Source: Polycladomyces subterraneus
GTDB taxonomy: Bacteria > Bacillota > Bacilli > Thermoactinomycetales > JIR-001
DNA: 64,000 nucleotides
Direction of reading: 5' to 3'
Assembly: GCF_030433435.1 (NCBI RefSeq)
Contig: NZ_JANRHH010000004.1
Coordinates: forward strand, 1 to 64,000
Made by a program: the position numbers and the translations under genes. The first letter of the stretch is position 1. Every line of letters starts with the position of its first letter. The notes beneath the pieces are model-generated. The model searched no databases. It had not been told where the DNA came from and saw only the letters and a program-made list of their open reading frames with translations. Of the stretch, positions 1 to 8,494 are shown piece after piece.

Positions 1-315
1 CGACACCGTGTAGAAGTCGCCATTTTTCTCGACTTTCAGGTTCTGATTGTTGAACGAACACCACATCTTCCTGAATACCCGAGCTTGTTGGTGTTTCTTC
101 TGCGATCTCACATCCCGGATCGTTTGGTTAATGATGGCAGACGGGAACTTCTCGTTAGAAAACTCCTTGAAAATCTTGCTGGTCGCCTTGTTCACGTCGG
201 GACGAAGCAAGAGCCAGTTTGCAAACTCCGTGTTGATCTGGGTCATTCGTTCATACATGGCCTGTTTGAATTTGGTTGGTTTGAATAGTTCCAGCTTGAG
301 TGTGATGGTGGACAT
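1..315 (-). CDS. tnpB: TnpB (IS200/IS605 OrfB) N-terminal part, cut by window edge
   Basis: This is an open frame of 105 codons with no stop; it runs off the left edge. The ATG at 313-315 lies four bases after the tnpA stop and follows a GGGGGTG ribosome binding site. The protein starts MSTITLKLELFKPTKF and continues with a basic, Trp/Asn-containing segment typical of the amino end of OrfB/TnpB, the RNA-guided nuclease carried by IS200/IS605-type elements. The RuvC and zinc-finger parts lie outside the window, so activity cannot be judged. The visible portion is intact, unlike its tnpA partner. Confidence 0.8.
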   Translation of the reverse strand, partial: MSTITLKLELFKPTKFKQAMYERMTQINTEFANWLLLRPDVNKATSKIFKEFSNEKFPSAIINQTIRDVRSQKKHQQARVFRKMWCSFNNQNLKVEKNGDFYTVS

Positions 316-319
316 CCAT

Positions 320-726
320 TCACCCCCTTTTCTTTTGTTCTTCCACATATCGCTGGATCGTTTCACTTGAAACGTCCAGCCGTACTAAAAAGAATGAGCA
401 TGTCCACAAGCTGGGCAAATGAGAGCTGGGCAAATGAGACAAGTGATTGAATTCTTGCCTCAGTTTTCTAGTAGTCATCCACTTCAATTTTGCCATGATG
501 TCAGATGGCGAATCACTGGGTCGGCAGTTTAAAAACAGATGACAGTGATCTGGCATCACTTCCATGGCAAGGATATCCCAGCCGTTTTCCTGACAGATGT
601 GTCTTTCACCAACTGTTTGAATCGCTCTTCCACTTGGTATATCAACACTTTTCTGCGATAACGTGAGCAGAAAACAAAGTGGTAGTAAGATACCGTCTTT
701 TTCGTCCTTCTGTATGCTTGTCCCAT
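320..726 (-). pseudogene. tnpA: Frameshifted IS200/IS605 TnpA (Y1 HUH transposase)
   Basis: The first part (ATG at 724-726) encodes MGQAYRRTKKTVSYYHFVFC, the usual start of the single-strand DNA transposase TnpA. Near 598-602 an extra AC appears to shift the frame, so the original frame ends at a TGA near 553. The second part, in another frame, carries the HUH motif (DHCHLF) and the C-terminal helix with the likely catalytic Tyr (QRYVEEQKK). A 15-bp tandem duplication (409-438) adds five residues, and the Ser-Thr-Ala-Gly segment normally before the last helix is displaced into another frame by compensating indels. Seen directly: broken frame. Inferred: inactive transposase. A programmed frameshift is unlikely because no slippery signal is evident. 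Confidence 0.8.
409..438. repeat. 15-bp exact tandem duplication inside tnpA
   Basis: The unit agctgggcaaatgag occurs twice back to back (409-423 and 424-438). On the minus strand it inserts the extra residues HLPSS beside HLPSL in the TnpA reading frame. It looks like a recent slippage duplication in a gene already out of use. Confidence 0.85.
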
Positions 727-780
727 GGTTTTAGTTGTATCAGTATTTTATTAATACTGCAACAACTAAAAACAAAAAAT

Positions 781-847
781 GTTGCTCTAAGCGCCCTTTT
801 CAGAGGGCACCGAGCAACGCCTTTCATCCCACAATTAAAACCGTGGG
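781..847. repeat. Terminal hairpins of the IS200/IS605 element (tnpA-side end)
   Basis: Two imperfect palindromes lie upstream of tnpA: gttgctc (781-787) pairs with gagcaac (812-818) around an inner gcgccctt/agagggc stem, and cccac (829-833) pairs with gtggg (843-847). IS200/IS605 elements carry subterminal hairpins that TnpA binds and have no terminal inverted repeats. The exact end is probably near 850-865, beside the cut yraN gene. Confidence 0.6.
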
Positions 848-864
848 CTTTCAGATGACTTTTT

Positions 865-939
865 CTATAAATAGCGGCAAGCGATGGCTTCCCCCGTCCT
901 CCCTACTTGGCGCCGGTCATCCGGTTTCCGTCTTTTCAT
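865..939 (-). pseudogene. yraN: YraN/UPF0102 N-terminal stub, truncated by the IS element
   Basis: Four bases after the rnhB stop, an ATG at 937-939 (preceded by GGGGTGAAG) opens 24 codons reading MKRRKPDDRRQVGRTGEAIA then CRYL and a TAG. This matches the conserved start of the YraN/UPF0102 endonuclease-like family (usual pattern: Gly-x-x-Gly-Glu-x-x-Ala-x-x-Tyr-Leu), which often follows rnhB. The family is about 115-125 residues, so the gene stops just where the IS200/IS605 end begins. Seen: short in-frame stub with RBS next to the IS. Inferred: insertion inactivated yraN; its remainder should lie beyond the left edge. Confidence 0.65.
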
Positions 940-943
940 CGCT

Positions 944-1747
944 TCACCCCGTCGACCGGGTGGTTCGTTCCACTTGTTGCACCATCTCGCGAATCGGCGC
1001 GAAACTGCGCCGGTGCAATGGGCACGGTCCCCACTCGGCCAATGCCGCCAAATGTTCCGGTGTCGCATACCCCATATGTTTCTCAAAACCGTATTGCGGA
1101 TAACGTGCTGCTTGCTCGATCATCCACTGATCCCGCACCGTCTTGGCGATCACCGAAGCGGCAGCGATGGAGTGGGAGAGTTGGTCCCCCTTGATGATGG
1201 CATGTTGCGGAATCGACAGATCGGGTACTTTCACCGCATCGACCAGCAATTGATCGGGGCGAATCGGCAAATCGTTAACAGCCCGACGCATGGCCTCGTA
1301 TGTAGCCTGCAAAATGTTGTATGTATCGATGAAATCCGTTTCCACGATTCCGATCCCGATGGCCACGGCATGATGTTCGATCCGTTTCCGCAGCGTCGCC
1401 CGCTCTTCTGCCGACAGTTGCTTGGAATCATTGAGTCCTGTCGGATCAAAGTCTTCCGGCAAAATGACAGCAGCAGCAACCACCGGCCCGGCCAGTGGGC
1501 CTCTCCCCGCTTCGTCGATCCCCGCGATCAGTCGGCACCCCTGTTCCCGATACATCCGCTCAAACCGCCACATTTCCTCCAGGCGTGCCGCTTCCTTACG
1601 CTCCTGCTCCCGCTTGCGTAGATAGTAGGCCACCAGTTTTTGCACACCGACCCGCTCATCCCGTTTCAGTTGTGCTAAAAAATTGTCAGTGACCTCACCC
1701 TGTTCCAAACGCTTCTTAATGGACTGAATCGTTTCCGGGACTCTCAT
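944..1747 (-). CDS. rnhB: Ribonuclease HII
   Basis: RNase HII cuts the RNA strand of RNA-DNA hybrids and starts removal of misincorporated ribonucleotides. The catalytic GIDEAGRGPLAGPVV block is present, with later acidic residues in LLVDAVKV and a KGD segment. About 70 residues precede the catalytic domain, as in the Bacillus protein (about 255 aa). I place the start at the ATG ending at 1747 (267 aa); an in-frame GTG at 1762 is possible but sits directly on the AGAAGG ribosome binding site. Its 5' end overlaps the 3' end of rbgA by about 30 bases, so the two are probably co-translated. Confidence 0.93.
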   Translation of the reverse strand: MRVPETIQSIKKRLEQGEVTDNFLAQLKRDERVGVQKLVAYYLRKREQERKEAARLEEMWRFERMYREQGCRLIAGIDEAGRGPLAGPVVAAAVILPEDFDPTGLNDSKQLSAEERATLRKRIEHHAVAIGIGIVETDFIDTYNILQATYEAMRRAVNDLPIRPDQLLVDAVKVPDLSIPQHAIIKGDQLSHSIAAASVIAKTVRDQWMIEQAARYPQYGFEKHMGYATPEHLAALAEWGPCPLHRRSFAPIREMVQQVERTTRSTG

Positions 1748-2624
1748 GCGCCGATGATTCACCTTCTTTCTGCCAATCGTCCGGGAGTTCCAGAGAGATG
1801 CGACCGATTCGACCAGAGCGAATCTCGTGGACCACCAGTTCCGCCGCCTTCTCCAAATCCACTTCCCCGCCTTTTCGCATGCATCCCCGGCGTCGTCCCA
1901 CTTCTTCCAACATCCATGCGCCTTCCTGCATCTCGCCCGGCGCGATCCCGTAGCGCTCCTGTAACAAAACCGGATAGCGGTTCACCATATATTGCAAAGC
2001 AAAGGCCGCAACCTCCTCCAGCGGCAGGATTTCCTCTCGAATCGCCCCGCTGGCTGCCAGGCGCAAACCCACCAGTTGATCCTCAAATTTTGGCCACAAG
2101 ATCCCCGGCGTATCCAGCAACTCCAATGCGTTGCCAATTCTAATCCACTGCTGTCCCTTCGTCACCCCCGGACGATCGCCGGTCTGCGCTGCATTTCGTT
2201 TAGCCAACCGGTTGATCAATGTCGACTTGCCCACATTGGGGATACCCAGGATCATGGCACGGATACGGCGAGTTCGGATGCCTTTGCGAGCCAATGCCGC
2301 AAATTTCTCCGCCAAAAGCATCTCACACCGCTTGGGAATTTGGGCCACTCCTTTTCCAGTCGTCGCATCCACCGGCAATACATCCAACCCCAACCGGTTG
2401 AAGTGACTCACCCATGCTTCTGTGGCCGTGGGATCAGCCAAGTCGGTCTTGGTCAATAGTACCAGCCGCGGCTTTTTGCCGACCAATCGATCGATCAGGG
2501 GATTGCGGCTGGACATTGGTAGACGGGCGTCCAACAACTCCAACACCACATCCACCATTTTCATCTTTTCTTCGACCTGGCGTTTCGCCTTGGCCATATG
2601 ACCGGGAAACCACTGAATCACCAT
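1716..2624 (-). CDS. rbgA: Ribosome biogenesis GTPase YlqF/RbgA
   Basis: This circularly permuted GTPase acts late in 50S subunit assembly. The order is inverted as expected: N-terminal WFPGHMAKA, then G4 TKTD (about 58-61), then G1 GIPNVGKS (about 127-134), then G3 DTPG (about 171-174), followed by a helical RNA-binding C-terminal domain. It is 302 residues, about 20 longer than Bacillus RbgA (282) because of a hydrophilic tail. The ATG follows AAAAGGTG. It lies between lepB and rnhB, the usual Bacillus neighbourhood. Confidence 0.95.
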   Translation of the reverse strand: MVIQWFPGHMAKAKRQVEEKMKMVDVVLELLDARLPMSSRNPLIDRLVGKKPRLVLLTKTDLADPTATEAWVSHFNRLGLDVLPVDATTGKGVAQIPKRCEMLLAEKFAALARKGIRTRRIRAMILGIPNVGKSTLINRLAKRNAAQTGDRPGVTKGQQWIRIGNALELLDTPGILWPKFEDQLVGLRLAASGAIREEILPLEEVAAFALQYMVNRYPVLLQERYGIAPGEMQEGAWMLEEVGRRRGCMRKGGEVDLEKAAELVVHEIRSGRIGRISLELPDDWQKEGESSAHESPGNDSVH

Positions 2625-2639
2625 GTGACCACACCTTTT

Positions 2640-3185
2640 CTACCACAACACGCGAAAATCGTTGAGCGGCCAGAAGACGACATCCGCCCTTCCTACGATC
2701 TTGTCCACCGGGATCGGCCCCAATTCCGGGTCCCGGCTGTCGCTACTGTTCATACGATTGTCGCCCATGACGAACACATGACCCTTGGGGACTCTTTGCA
2801 GTTTGATATCATCCGTGCGTGTCGACAGGTACGGTTCGTTGATACTATGGCCGTTGACCCGCACGACGTTGTTTTGGGCTTCGATGGTGTCGTTTTCAAC
2901 TGCGATGACCCGCTTGATGTAATCTTTGTGACCGGGGGCTTCAAATACGATGACTTCCCCACGTTTGGGCATACGGTACTGGTAGACGAGTTTGTTGACC
3001 AACACGAAATCGCCGTCATGCAATGTGTTCATCATAGACGGGCCGGAAACATTGAACGGTTCAAAGATAAAATAACGGATAATCAGCGCCAGGACCACCG
3101 CGATGACCAACGCCTGCAACCATTCCCATGCTTCATTTTTTCCGCGCCTTTTGTGCCTGGCGGATCGTGAGGGTAATTGGTTCAT
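2640..3185 (-). CDS. lepB: Type I signal peptidase
   Basis: This membrane protease removes signal peptides from exported proteins. The layout is a short basic N-terminus, one membrane segment (about 22-42), the nucleophile Ser50 in SGPSM, the general base Lys91 in YIKRV, and the box E motif GDNRMNSSDSR. At 181 residues it matches the small Bacillus SipS/SipT type with one anchor. A GGAGGAG ribosome binding site precedes the ATG. It is separated from rplS by a terminator, so it should have its own promoter, but I found no convincing one in the 90 bases upstream. Its neighbours ffh and ftsY act in the same export route. Confidence 0.95.
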   Translation of the reverse strand: MNQLPSRSARHKRRGKNEAWEWLQALVIAVVLALIIRYFIFEPFNVSGPSMMNTLHDGDFVLVNKLVYQYRMPKRGEVIVFEAPGHKDYIKRVIAVENDTIEAQNNVVRVNGHSINEPYLSTRTDDIKLQRVPKGHVFVMGDNRMNSSDSRDPELGPIPVDKIVGRADVVFWPLNDFRVLW

Positions 3186-3274
3186 GAAGCTCCTCCTGCC
3201 TTGCGATCACAAACGAAATCTGAAATCGTGCAGAATAACGGGCGACACGGAACTAATGAATTTTCAGTATATAT

Positions 3275-3305
3275 GCGGGAAAAGGGCTTGAGATGCCAAG
3301 CCCTT
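3275..3305 (-). terminator. Rho-independent terminator after rplS
   Basis: On the minus strand AAGGGCTTG (3297-3305) pairs with CAAGCCCTT (3282-3290) around a 6-base loop and is followed by TTTTC. It lies 15 bases after the rplS stop. Confidence 0.8.
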
Positions 3306-3319
3306 ACGCCACCATTCGA

Positions 3320-3676
3320 TCAGGAATGGATTTCTTTGATTCGCGCTGCTTTCCCGCGGAGCTTCCGGAGATAGAACAGCTTCGCACGACGCACTTTCCC
3401 GCGCCGAACCACTTCAATTTTCTCGATCCGCGGAGAGTGCAGCGGGAAGGTCCGTTCCACACCTACGCCATAGGACACTTTGCGGACGGTGAAGGTCTCG
3501 GAGATTCCGCCTCCACGGCGTTGAATCACCACGCCTTCGAACACCTGTACCCGCTCCCGTTGCCCCTCGATCACTTTGACGTGAACACGCAACGTGTCAC
3601 CGGGGCGAAATTCCGGGATGTCTTGCCGTTTTTGGCTTTCAGTCACTTTTTGAATCAACGGATGCATCGTTTTCAC
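3320..3676 (-). CDS. rplS: 50S ribosomal protein L19
   Basis: L19 lies at the 30S-50S interface. The 118-residue protein has the family signature RIKEIHS at its end, [16 protein letters not shown] in the middle and [18 protein letters not shown]. Length is normal (about 115-120). The ATG follows GGAAAGGAG. The gene has its own promoter (3754-3783), a likely leader structure and a terminator, so it can be made separately from the upstream trmD genes. Confidence 0.97.
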   Translation of the reverse strand: MKTMHPLIQKVTESQKRQDIPEFRPGDTLRVHVKVIEGQRERVQVFEGVVIQRRGGGISETFTVRKVSYGVGVERTFPLHSPRIEKIEVVRRGKVRRAKLFYLRKLRGKAARIKEIHS

Positions 3677-3679
3677 TCC

Positions 3680-3747
3680 TTTCCTTTCCCACTTCTAAAC
3701 CCGTATCTCAAGTGATCCCGATTTGCCGCACGAAAAAGGAAAACACG
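3680..3747 (-). ncRNA. Probable L19 leader (autoregulatory 5' UTR of rplS)
   Basis: About 70 bases separate the predicted rplS transcription start from its coding sequence. On the minus strand a TTTCC segment near the start can pair with GGAAA just before the ribosome binding site, closing a structured region. Bacillales carry a described L19 leader at this position. The assignment rests on location, length and the closing stem, not on a covariance match. Confidence 0.4.
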
Positions 3748-3753
3748 GGAAAT

Positions 3754-3783
3754 ATTGTACCACAATGGGGATCAGTTGCACAA
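3754..3783 (-). promoter_or_regulatory. Sigma-A-type promoter of rplS
   Basis: On the minus strand TTGTGC (-35) is followed after 18 bases by TACAAT (-10), with TGG directly before the -10 as an extended element. It sits between trmD and rplS. Confidence 0.6.
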
Positions 3784-3792
3784 ACCTACGGC

Positions 3793-4542
3793 TTACTCAC
3801 CGGAATCTTCCTCCAGTTTTCGCAGAAACGCCCGGTCTTCCTCGGTCAGCCGGGCGGTCCGGAGTAGATCCGGTCTGCGCTCCCAGGTACGTCTGAGCGC
3901 TTCCTGCCGGCGCCAACGTTCGATATTTTGGTGATGTCCAGACAGCAGCACGTCCGGAACTTTCCACCCGCGAAATTCTGCGGGGCGAGTGTACTGAGGA
4001 TACTCGAGCAATCCAGTGGAGAACGAATCATCTTTGGATGACGATTCGTTGCCCAAAACACCCGGTAACAGCCGGATCACGCTGTCCATTACCACCATGG
4101 CCGGCAGCTCGCCGCCGGTTAGTACGAAATCGCCGATCGAGATTTCATCCGTCGCCAAGTGTTGGCGAATGCGCTCGTCGTAGCCTTCGTAATGGCCGCA
4201 GATCAAGATCAGACGACGGTGCTCAGCCAACTCCTCCGCCTTTTTCTGGGTGAAACGGTCCCCCTGCGGTGTCATCAGGATAATCGGCGGGCGCTTGGGT
4301 TCGTCCTGCAACAGGTGTTCCACCGCACGAAACAAGGGTTCCGGTTTCAGCACCATCCCGCCACCGCCGCCATACGGCGTATCATCAACGGTGCGGTGTT
4401 TGTCCGTGCTGAATTCGCGGAAATCCACAACCGAAGTGGATACGATCCCTTTTTCATGGGCTTTTTTGACGATACTCGACGAAAGAAATCCGGTAAACAT
4501 CTCCGGAAACAAGGTCAGTACGTCGAAATGCATACGAACCAC
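3793..4542 (-). CDS. trmD: tRNA (guanine-N1-)-methyltransferase
   Basis: TrmD methylates G37 of tRNAs next to the anticodon, using S-adenosylmethionine, and prevents +1 frameshifting. The SPOUT trefoil-knot motifs are clear: [12 protein letters not shown], then the [18 protein letters not shown] segment, with LEYPQYTRP later. At 249 residues it matches the Bacillus enzyme (about 243). The start is a GTG one base after the rimM stop; the ATG three codons on is an alternative. The order rimM-trmD-rplS is classic. Confidence 0.96.
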   Translation of the reverse strand: MVRMHFDVLTLFPEMFTGFLSSSIVKKAHEKGIVSTSVVDFREFSTDKHRTVDDTPYGGGGGMVLKPEPLFRAVEHLLQDEPKRPPIILMTPQGDRFTQKKAEELAEHRRLILICGHYEGYDERIRQHLATDEISIGDFVLTGGELPAMVVMDSVIRLLPGVLGNESSSKDDSFSTGLLEYPQYTRPAEFRGWKVPDVLLSGHHQNIERWRRQEALRRTWERRPDLLRTARLTEEDRAFLRKLEEDSGE

Positions 4543-4543
4543 G

Positions 4544-5068
4544 TCACGCCAGTCCTTCCATCCACTGAATCACCACTTGTTTTGATTCGGGGTCCACTTC
4601 CTTCACCACATCGTCGATATACGGGATCAAGATGTCCTTGCCCCCGTCCGACGGTGCCACCACCCACACGTCGTTGGCGGGCAACTGAAGAATTTCCCGC
4701 ACCGTGCCGATGTTTCGTCCTTCCGTGGTCACCACCTGGCAACCTATGATTTCATGGAAATAAAATTCCCCTTCATTCAGATCCACGGCATCAGCGCGTT
4801 CCACCACCAGCTTTCCGCCCTTGTACGGTTCCGCCTGATTGATGTCGTCCCATTCCCGGAACTTGATGATCACCACGCGCTTGTGAGGGCGGCTTTTCTC
4901 AACGGTGAGGGGAAGCGGTTCCCTCAGGTCGGGATGGGTGAGCAACAACCGGCTTCCCTGCGCGAATCGCACTTCCGGGAAATCGGTGTGAGGGTAGACG
5001 CGCACTTCCCCGCGAATACCGTGTGTCGTCACCACTTGGCCGACCAACAAATGTGTTTGTTCATTCAT
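4544..5068 (-). CDS. rimM: 16S rRNA processing/30S maturation protein RimM
   Basis: RimM helps mature the 30S head by binding S19. The N-terminal [22 protein letters not shown] motif and the C-terminal PRC-barrel ([11 protein letters not shown]..., [13 protein letters not shown]) are present. The 174-residue length is normal. It is adjacent to trmD with only one base between, so the two are coupled. Confidence 0.95.
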   Translation of the reverse strand: MNEQTHLLVGQVVTTHGIRGEVRVYPHTDFPEVRFAQGSRLLLTHPDLREPLPLTVEKSRPHKRVVIIKFREWDDINQAEPYKGGKLVVERADAVDLNEGEFYFHEIIGCQVVTTEGRNIGTVREILQLPANDVWVVAPSDGGKDILIPYIDDVVKEVDPESKQVVIQWMEGLA

Positions 5069-5094
5069 GAATCGGGGTCCCCCCCTGCGGAGTC

Positions 5095-5328
5095 TCAGAC
5101 GATTTCAACCACGACGCGTTTGTCCTCTTTCACTGCGGCCGAACCGACCACCGTGCGCAACGCTTTGGCCACTCGTCCCTGCTTGCCGATCACTTTGCCC
5201 ATATCGTCTGGCGCGACGGAGAGTTGGTACACGATCGTGTTATCCTTTACCTGCTCCGTCACCCGCACTTGGTCCGGGTGGTCCACCAACGCTTTGGCGA
5301 TCAGCTCGATCAGCTCTTTCACTTCCAT
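5095..5328 (-). CDS. khpA: KH-domain RNA-binding protein KhpA (YlqC)
   Basis: This 77-residue single KH domain protein has the family RNA-binding loop GKVIGKQGRVAKALR. In Firmicutes KhpA works with KhpB/EloR in RNA binding and cell-length control. It sits between rpsP and rimM, its standard location. The ATG follows a GGGGGA sequence. Confidence 0.92.
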   Translation of the reverse strand: MEVKELIELIAKALVDHPDQVRVTEQVKDNTIVYQLSVAPDDMGKVIGKQGRVAKALRTVVGSAAVKEDKRVVVEIV

Positions 5329-5357
5329 TCCCCCCTGGCTACACGAAAACGGGGTGC

Positions 5358-5630
5358 TTACTTACCGTATTTGGCTTCGTGCACTTTTTTCAGGATACCC
5401 ACTTTGCGGAACAGGTTGTTCACCGTGTCCGTCGGTTGGGCACCATTGGACAGCCATTTCAAGGCTTTTTCCTCATTGATGTTGATTTGCGCCGGCTCGG
5501 TCAGCGGGTTGTAGTACCCGATTTCTTCGATGAAACGACCGTCGCGCGGGGAACGGGAATCAGCTACCACCACGCGGTAGAACGGCGCTTTTTTGGCACC
5601 CATCCGTTTCAGGCGAATTTTCACTGCCAT
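5358..5630 (-). CDS. rpsP: 30S ribosomal protein S16
   Basis: A 90-residue protein beginning [11 protein letters not shown] with the S16 signature [19 protein letters not shown]. The length equals the Bacillus protein. An AGGAGGTG ribosome binding site precedes the ATG. It lies directly downstream of ffh. Confidence 0.97.
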   Translation of the reverse strand: MAVKIRLKRMGAKKAPFYRVVVADSRSPRDGRFIEEIGYYNPLTEPAQININEEKALKWLSNGAQPTDTVNNLFRKVGILKKVHEAKYGK

Positions 5631-5665
5631 TCGTCTTCACCTCCTTTTACAGAGTCAAAGGATAT

Positions 5666-7021
5666 TCACTGCGGCATGAAGGGAAAACGGAATCCGCCGC
5701 GTTTCTTTTTCTTGCCGCCTTTGGTCATGGCGGAGAATTGCTTCATCATCTTTTTCATATCCTCAAACTGCTTGATCAACCGGTTGACATCCTGTACGCT
5801 CGTCCCGCTTCCCAATGCGATCCGGCGACGCCGGCTGGCATTGAGGATTTCGGGGCGCTGTTTTTCCTTGGGTGTCATCGAGCGGATGATCGCTTCGACC
5901 CGGGCCAGCTGCTTTTCATCAATCTGCAGGTTTTTCATCCCCTTGAGCTGACCCATGCCGGGGATCATCCCCAGCAGTTCGTCGAGCGGTCCCATTTTGC
6001 GCACCTGCTGCAGTTGCTCCAAAAAGTCGTCGAAGGTGAACTGCTGGGTACGCATTTTCCGCTCCAGCTCTTTGGCCCGTTCCTGATCGACCGCAGCTTG
6101 CGCTTTTTCGATCAGGGTCAGCACGTCACCCATGCCCAGGATTCGGGAAGCCATCCGTTCGGGATGGAACGGTTCAAGCGAGTCGAGCTTCTCACCCATC
6201 CCGACGAATTTGATGGGACAGTCGGTGACGGCTTTGACCGACAGGGCGGCACCGCCGCGGGTATCCCCGTCCAGCTTGGTCAGCACGACACCGGTCAATC
6301 CCAATTCGCGGTGGAAGTTTTCCGCCACATTGACCGCATCCTGACCGGTCATCGCGTCAACGACCAACAAAATCTCATGAGGCTGAACCTCTTCACGGAT
6401 TTTCCGGAGCTCCTCCATCATCGCCTCGTCGACGTGCAGCCGACCAGCGGTATCGATCAGGACGACGTCACAGCCTTCCTCCTTGGCCCGGGCAACTCCT
6501 TCCGCAGCGATCCGGACGGGACTTTCCTTGTCCCCCATTGAAAATACCGGAACGCCCACCTGTTCCCCCAGCACCTGCAGCTGGCGAATGGCCGCCGGCC
6601 GATAGACGTCGCCCGCCACCAACAATGGCTTGCGGTTCTGCTTTTTCAACAGACGCGCCAGTTTGCCGGTCGTCGTCGTTTTCCCGGCCCCCTGCAGACC
6701 GACCATCATGATGACGGTCGGCGGGCGCTGGGCGAAAGTGAGTTTGCTTTGCTCCCCGCCCATCAGCCGAGTCAGCTCTTCGTTCACCACTTTGATGACC
6801 TGCTGGCCGGGTGTGAGGCTTTTGAGCACTTCCTGCCCAACGGCGCGTTCCCGAACACGGTCAACAAACTCTTTGACCACTTTGAAGTTGACGTCAGCTT
6901 CTAACAGGGCAAGGCGCACCTCGCGCATTGCCGCCTTGACGTCGGCTTCCGTCACTTTGCCTTTGCCGCGCAATTTTTGCAGGGCGGCCTGCAGTCGTTC
7001 GGACAATCCTTCAAATGCCAT
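5666..7021 (-). CDS. ffh: Signal recognition particle protein Ffh (SRP54)
   Basis: Ffh is the GTPase of the signal recognition particle; it binds signal sequences as they leave the ribosome and delivers them to FtsY. The 451-residue protein has an N domain, then the G domain with GLQGAGKTTTTGKLA, DTAGRLHVDE and TKLDGDTRGGAA, and a methionine-rich M domain (GMIPGMGQLKGMKN) for RNA and signal binding. The open frame continues upstream, but the ATG at 7021 has a GGGAGG ribosome binding site and starts the conserved MAFEGLSERL. It follows ylxM by 34 bases. Confidence 0.97.
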   Translation of the reverse strand: MAFEGLSERLQAALQKLRGKGKVTEADVKAAMREVRLALLEADVNFKVVKEFVDRVRERAVGQEVLKSLTPGQQVIKVVNEELTRLMGGEQSKLTFAQRPPTVIMMVGLQGAGKTTTTGKLARLLKKQNRKPLLVAGDVYRPAAIRQLQVLGEQVGVPVFSMGDKESPVRIAAEGVARAKEEGCDVVLIDTAGRLHVDEAMMEELRKIREEVQPHEILLVVDAMTGQDAVNVAENFHRELGLTGVVLTKLDGDTRGGAALSVKAVTDCPIKFVGMGEKLDSLEPFHPERMASRILGMGDVLTLIEKAQAAVDQERAKELERKMRTQQFTFDDFLEQLQQVRKMGPLDELLGMIPGMGQLKGMKNLQIDEKQLARVEAIIRSMTPKEKQRPEILNASRRRRIALGSGTSVQDVNRLIKQFEDMKKMMKQFSAMTKGGKKKKRGGFRFPFMPQ

Positions 7022-7055
7022 TGTGCCGCCTCCCGCACAGGCTTTTTTCGAGACC

Positions 7056-7388
7056 CTAATCCAGATCCAACAGCGCATCCAACAGCGGCTCGATCTGTGC
7101 TTTCCCTTCGGGATGCACTTCCAGCCGCTTCCGTATCTCATCCGCGATGGCAATCCTGCGGTTGTGTTTCTCCAACAAGTGCAATCGCTGTTCCAGATCT
7201 TCCAGCGCGGTCTGCGCCCGTCTGATCGCTTCAAACACGGCTTGACGGGAAATACCGTGATGTTCGGCGATTTCCCCCAGAGACCAATCCTCGTGATAAT
7301 ACAATTCCAACATGGCTCGTTGCTTCTCCGTCAACAACGGACCGTAAAAATCGTACAACCAATTGATCCGGTTGGTTTTCTCCAACAT
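7056..7388 (-). CDS. ylxM: YlxM/UPF0122 helix-turn-helix protein
   Basis: This 110-residue protein has a sigma-70 region-4-like helix-turn-helix ([21 protein letters not shown]) and belongs to the UPF0122/YlxM family, always next to ffh. In streptococci YlxM binds the SRP and modulates GTPase activity; that role is family knowledge, not visible here. It lies between ftsY and ffh, linking the two SRP genes. Confidence 0.93.
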   Translation of the reverse strand: MLEKTNRINWLYDFYGPLLTEKQRAMLELYYHEDWSLGEIAEHHGISRQAVFEAIRRAQTALEDLEQRLHLLEKHNRRIAIADEIRKRLEVHPEGKAQIEPLLDALLDLD

Positions 7389-7489
7389 GCGGAGTCACCT
7401 CGCAACAAGCCCGTCAAGGAAATGCCCTTTACAGGGTAACACTCTATCACGTCCCGCGTCCGGTGTCAAGGTTTTCTCCTTGATATCTT

Positions 7490-8479
7490 TCATTCCGCCT
7501 CTTCCATCAGCCGTGACTGGCCGAACAAACCGTGGACAAACTGTTCTGCGTCGAATTCCTGCAAATCCTCCATCTTTTCTCCCAAACCGACCCATTTGAC
7601 CGGCAAATCCAGCTCGTTTCGGATGGCGATGACGATACCGCCCTTGGCTGTGCCGTCCAGCTTGGTCAACACGATCCCGCTGACGTTGACGGCCTGGCTA
7701 AACGTTTTGGCTTGTTGCAATGCATTTTGTCCGGTCGTGGCGTCCAGCACAAGTAACACCTCGTGCGGTGCGCCCGGCACTTCCCGCTGAACCACCCGAT
7801 ACACCTTTTTCAACTCTTCCATTAGATTCACTTTGCTGTGCAGGCGTCCGGCCGTATCGCACAAAAGGACGTCCGCACCGCGGGATTTGGCCGCCTGGAT
7901 GCCGTCGTACACCACGGCGGCGGGATCCGCACCCGCTTGGTGTTTGATGACATCCACCCCGACACGTTCCCCCCAGGTTTCCAGCTGCTCGATCGCACCG
8001 GCTCGGAACGTATCTCCCGCTGCTAATACCACTTTTTTGCCTTGGGATTTCAGTTTGTGCGCCAGTTTGCCGATGGTGGTCGTTTTGCCGACCCCGTTGA
8101 CCCCAACAAAGAGGATGACGGTCAACCCTTCGTTGTTCATGGCAAGGGACGGTGTCACGTCATCGGTTTTCATCATTTCCAGGAGTATTTCCGACATCAA
8201 GGGTTGCAGTTCGGCCGGATCCTGGATTTTGCGCTCTTTTACCTCTTGGCGCAGGCGGTCGACCAGCTCCATCGTCGTCGAGACGCCCACATCGGCGCTG
8301 ATCAAGATTTCCTCCAATTCTTCGAACAGCTCTTCATCAATTTTATTGCGCCGCAGGATCAGATCTTCCATCGCCCCGACCAGGGACGAGCTGGTCTTGC
8401 TCAGGCCGGAGACGAATTTTTGCGTCACCGACTCCGTCGTTTTGGACACCTTTTCCTTCAGTTTCCTGAAAAAATTCAT
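7490..8479 (-). CDS. ftsY: Signal recognition particle receptor FtsY
   Basis: FtsY is the membrane-associated SRP receptor GTPase. Motifs in order: GVNGVGKTTTIGKLA (G1), DTAGRLHSK (G3), TKLDGTAKGG (G4) and GLGEKMEDLQ near the end. At 329 residues it lacks the long acidic A domain of enteric FtsY, as usual in Bacillus; the N-terminus MNFFRKLKEKV is a likely amphipathic membrane-binding helix. It begins 15 bases after smc. Confidence 0.97.
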   Translation of the reverse strand: MNFFRKLKEKVSKTTESVTQKFVSGLSKTSSSLVGAMEDLILRRNKIDEELFEELEEILISADVGVSTTMELVDRLRQEVKERKIQDPAELQPLMSEILLEMMKTDDVTPSLAMNNEGLTVILFVGVNGVGKTTTIGKLAHKLKSQGKKVVLAAGDTFRAGAIEQLETWGERVGVDVIKHQAGADPAAVVYDGIQAAKSRGADVLLCDTAGRLHSKVNLMEELKKVYRVVQREVPGAPHEVLLVLDATTGQNALQQAKTFSQAVNVSGIVLTKLDGTAKGGIVIAIRNELDLPVKWVGLGEKMEDLQEFDAEQFVHGLFGQSRLMEEAE

Positions 8480-8494
8480 CGTTGTTCTCCCTCC

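Noticed and set aside
884-1621. Long plus-strand open frame over rnhB
   Set aside because: It is the antisense shadow of rnhB; no ribosome binding site and no family similarity.
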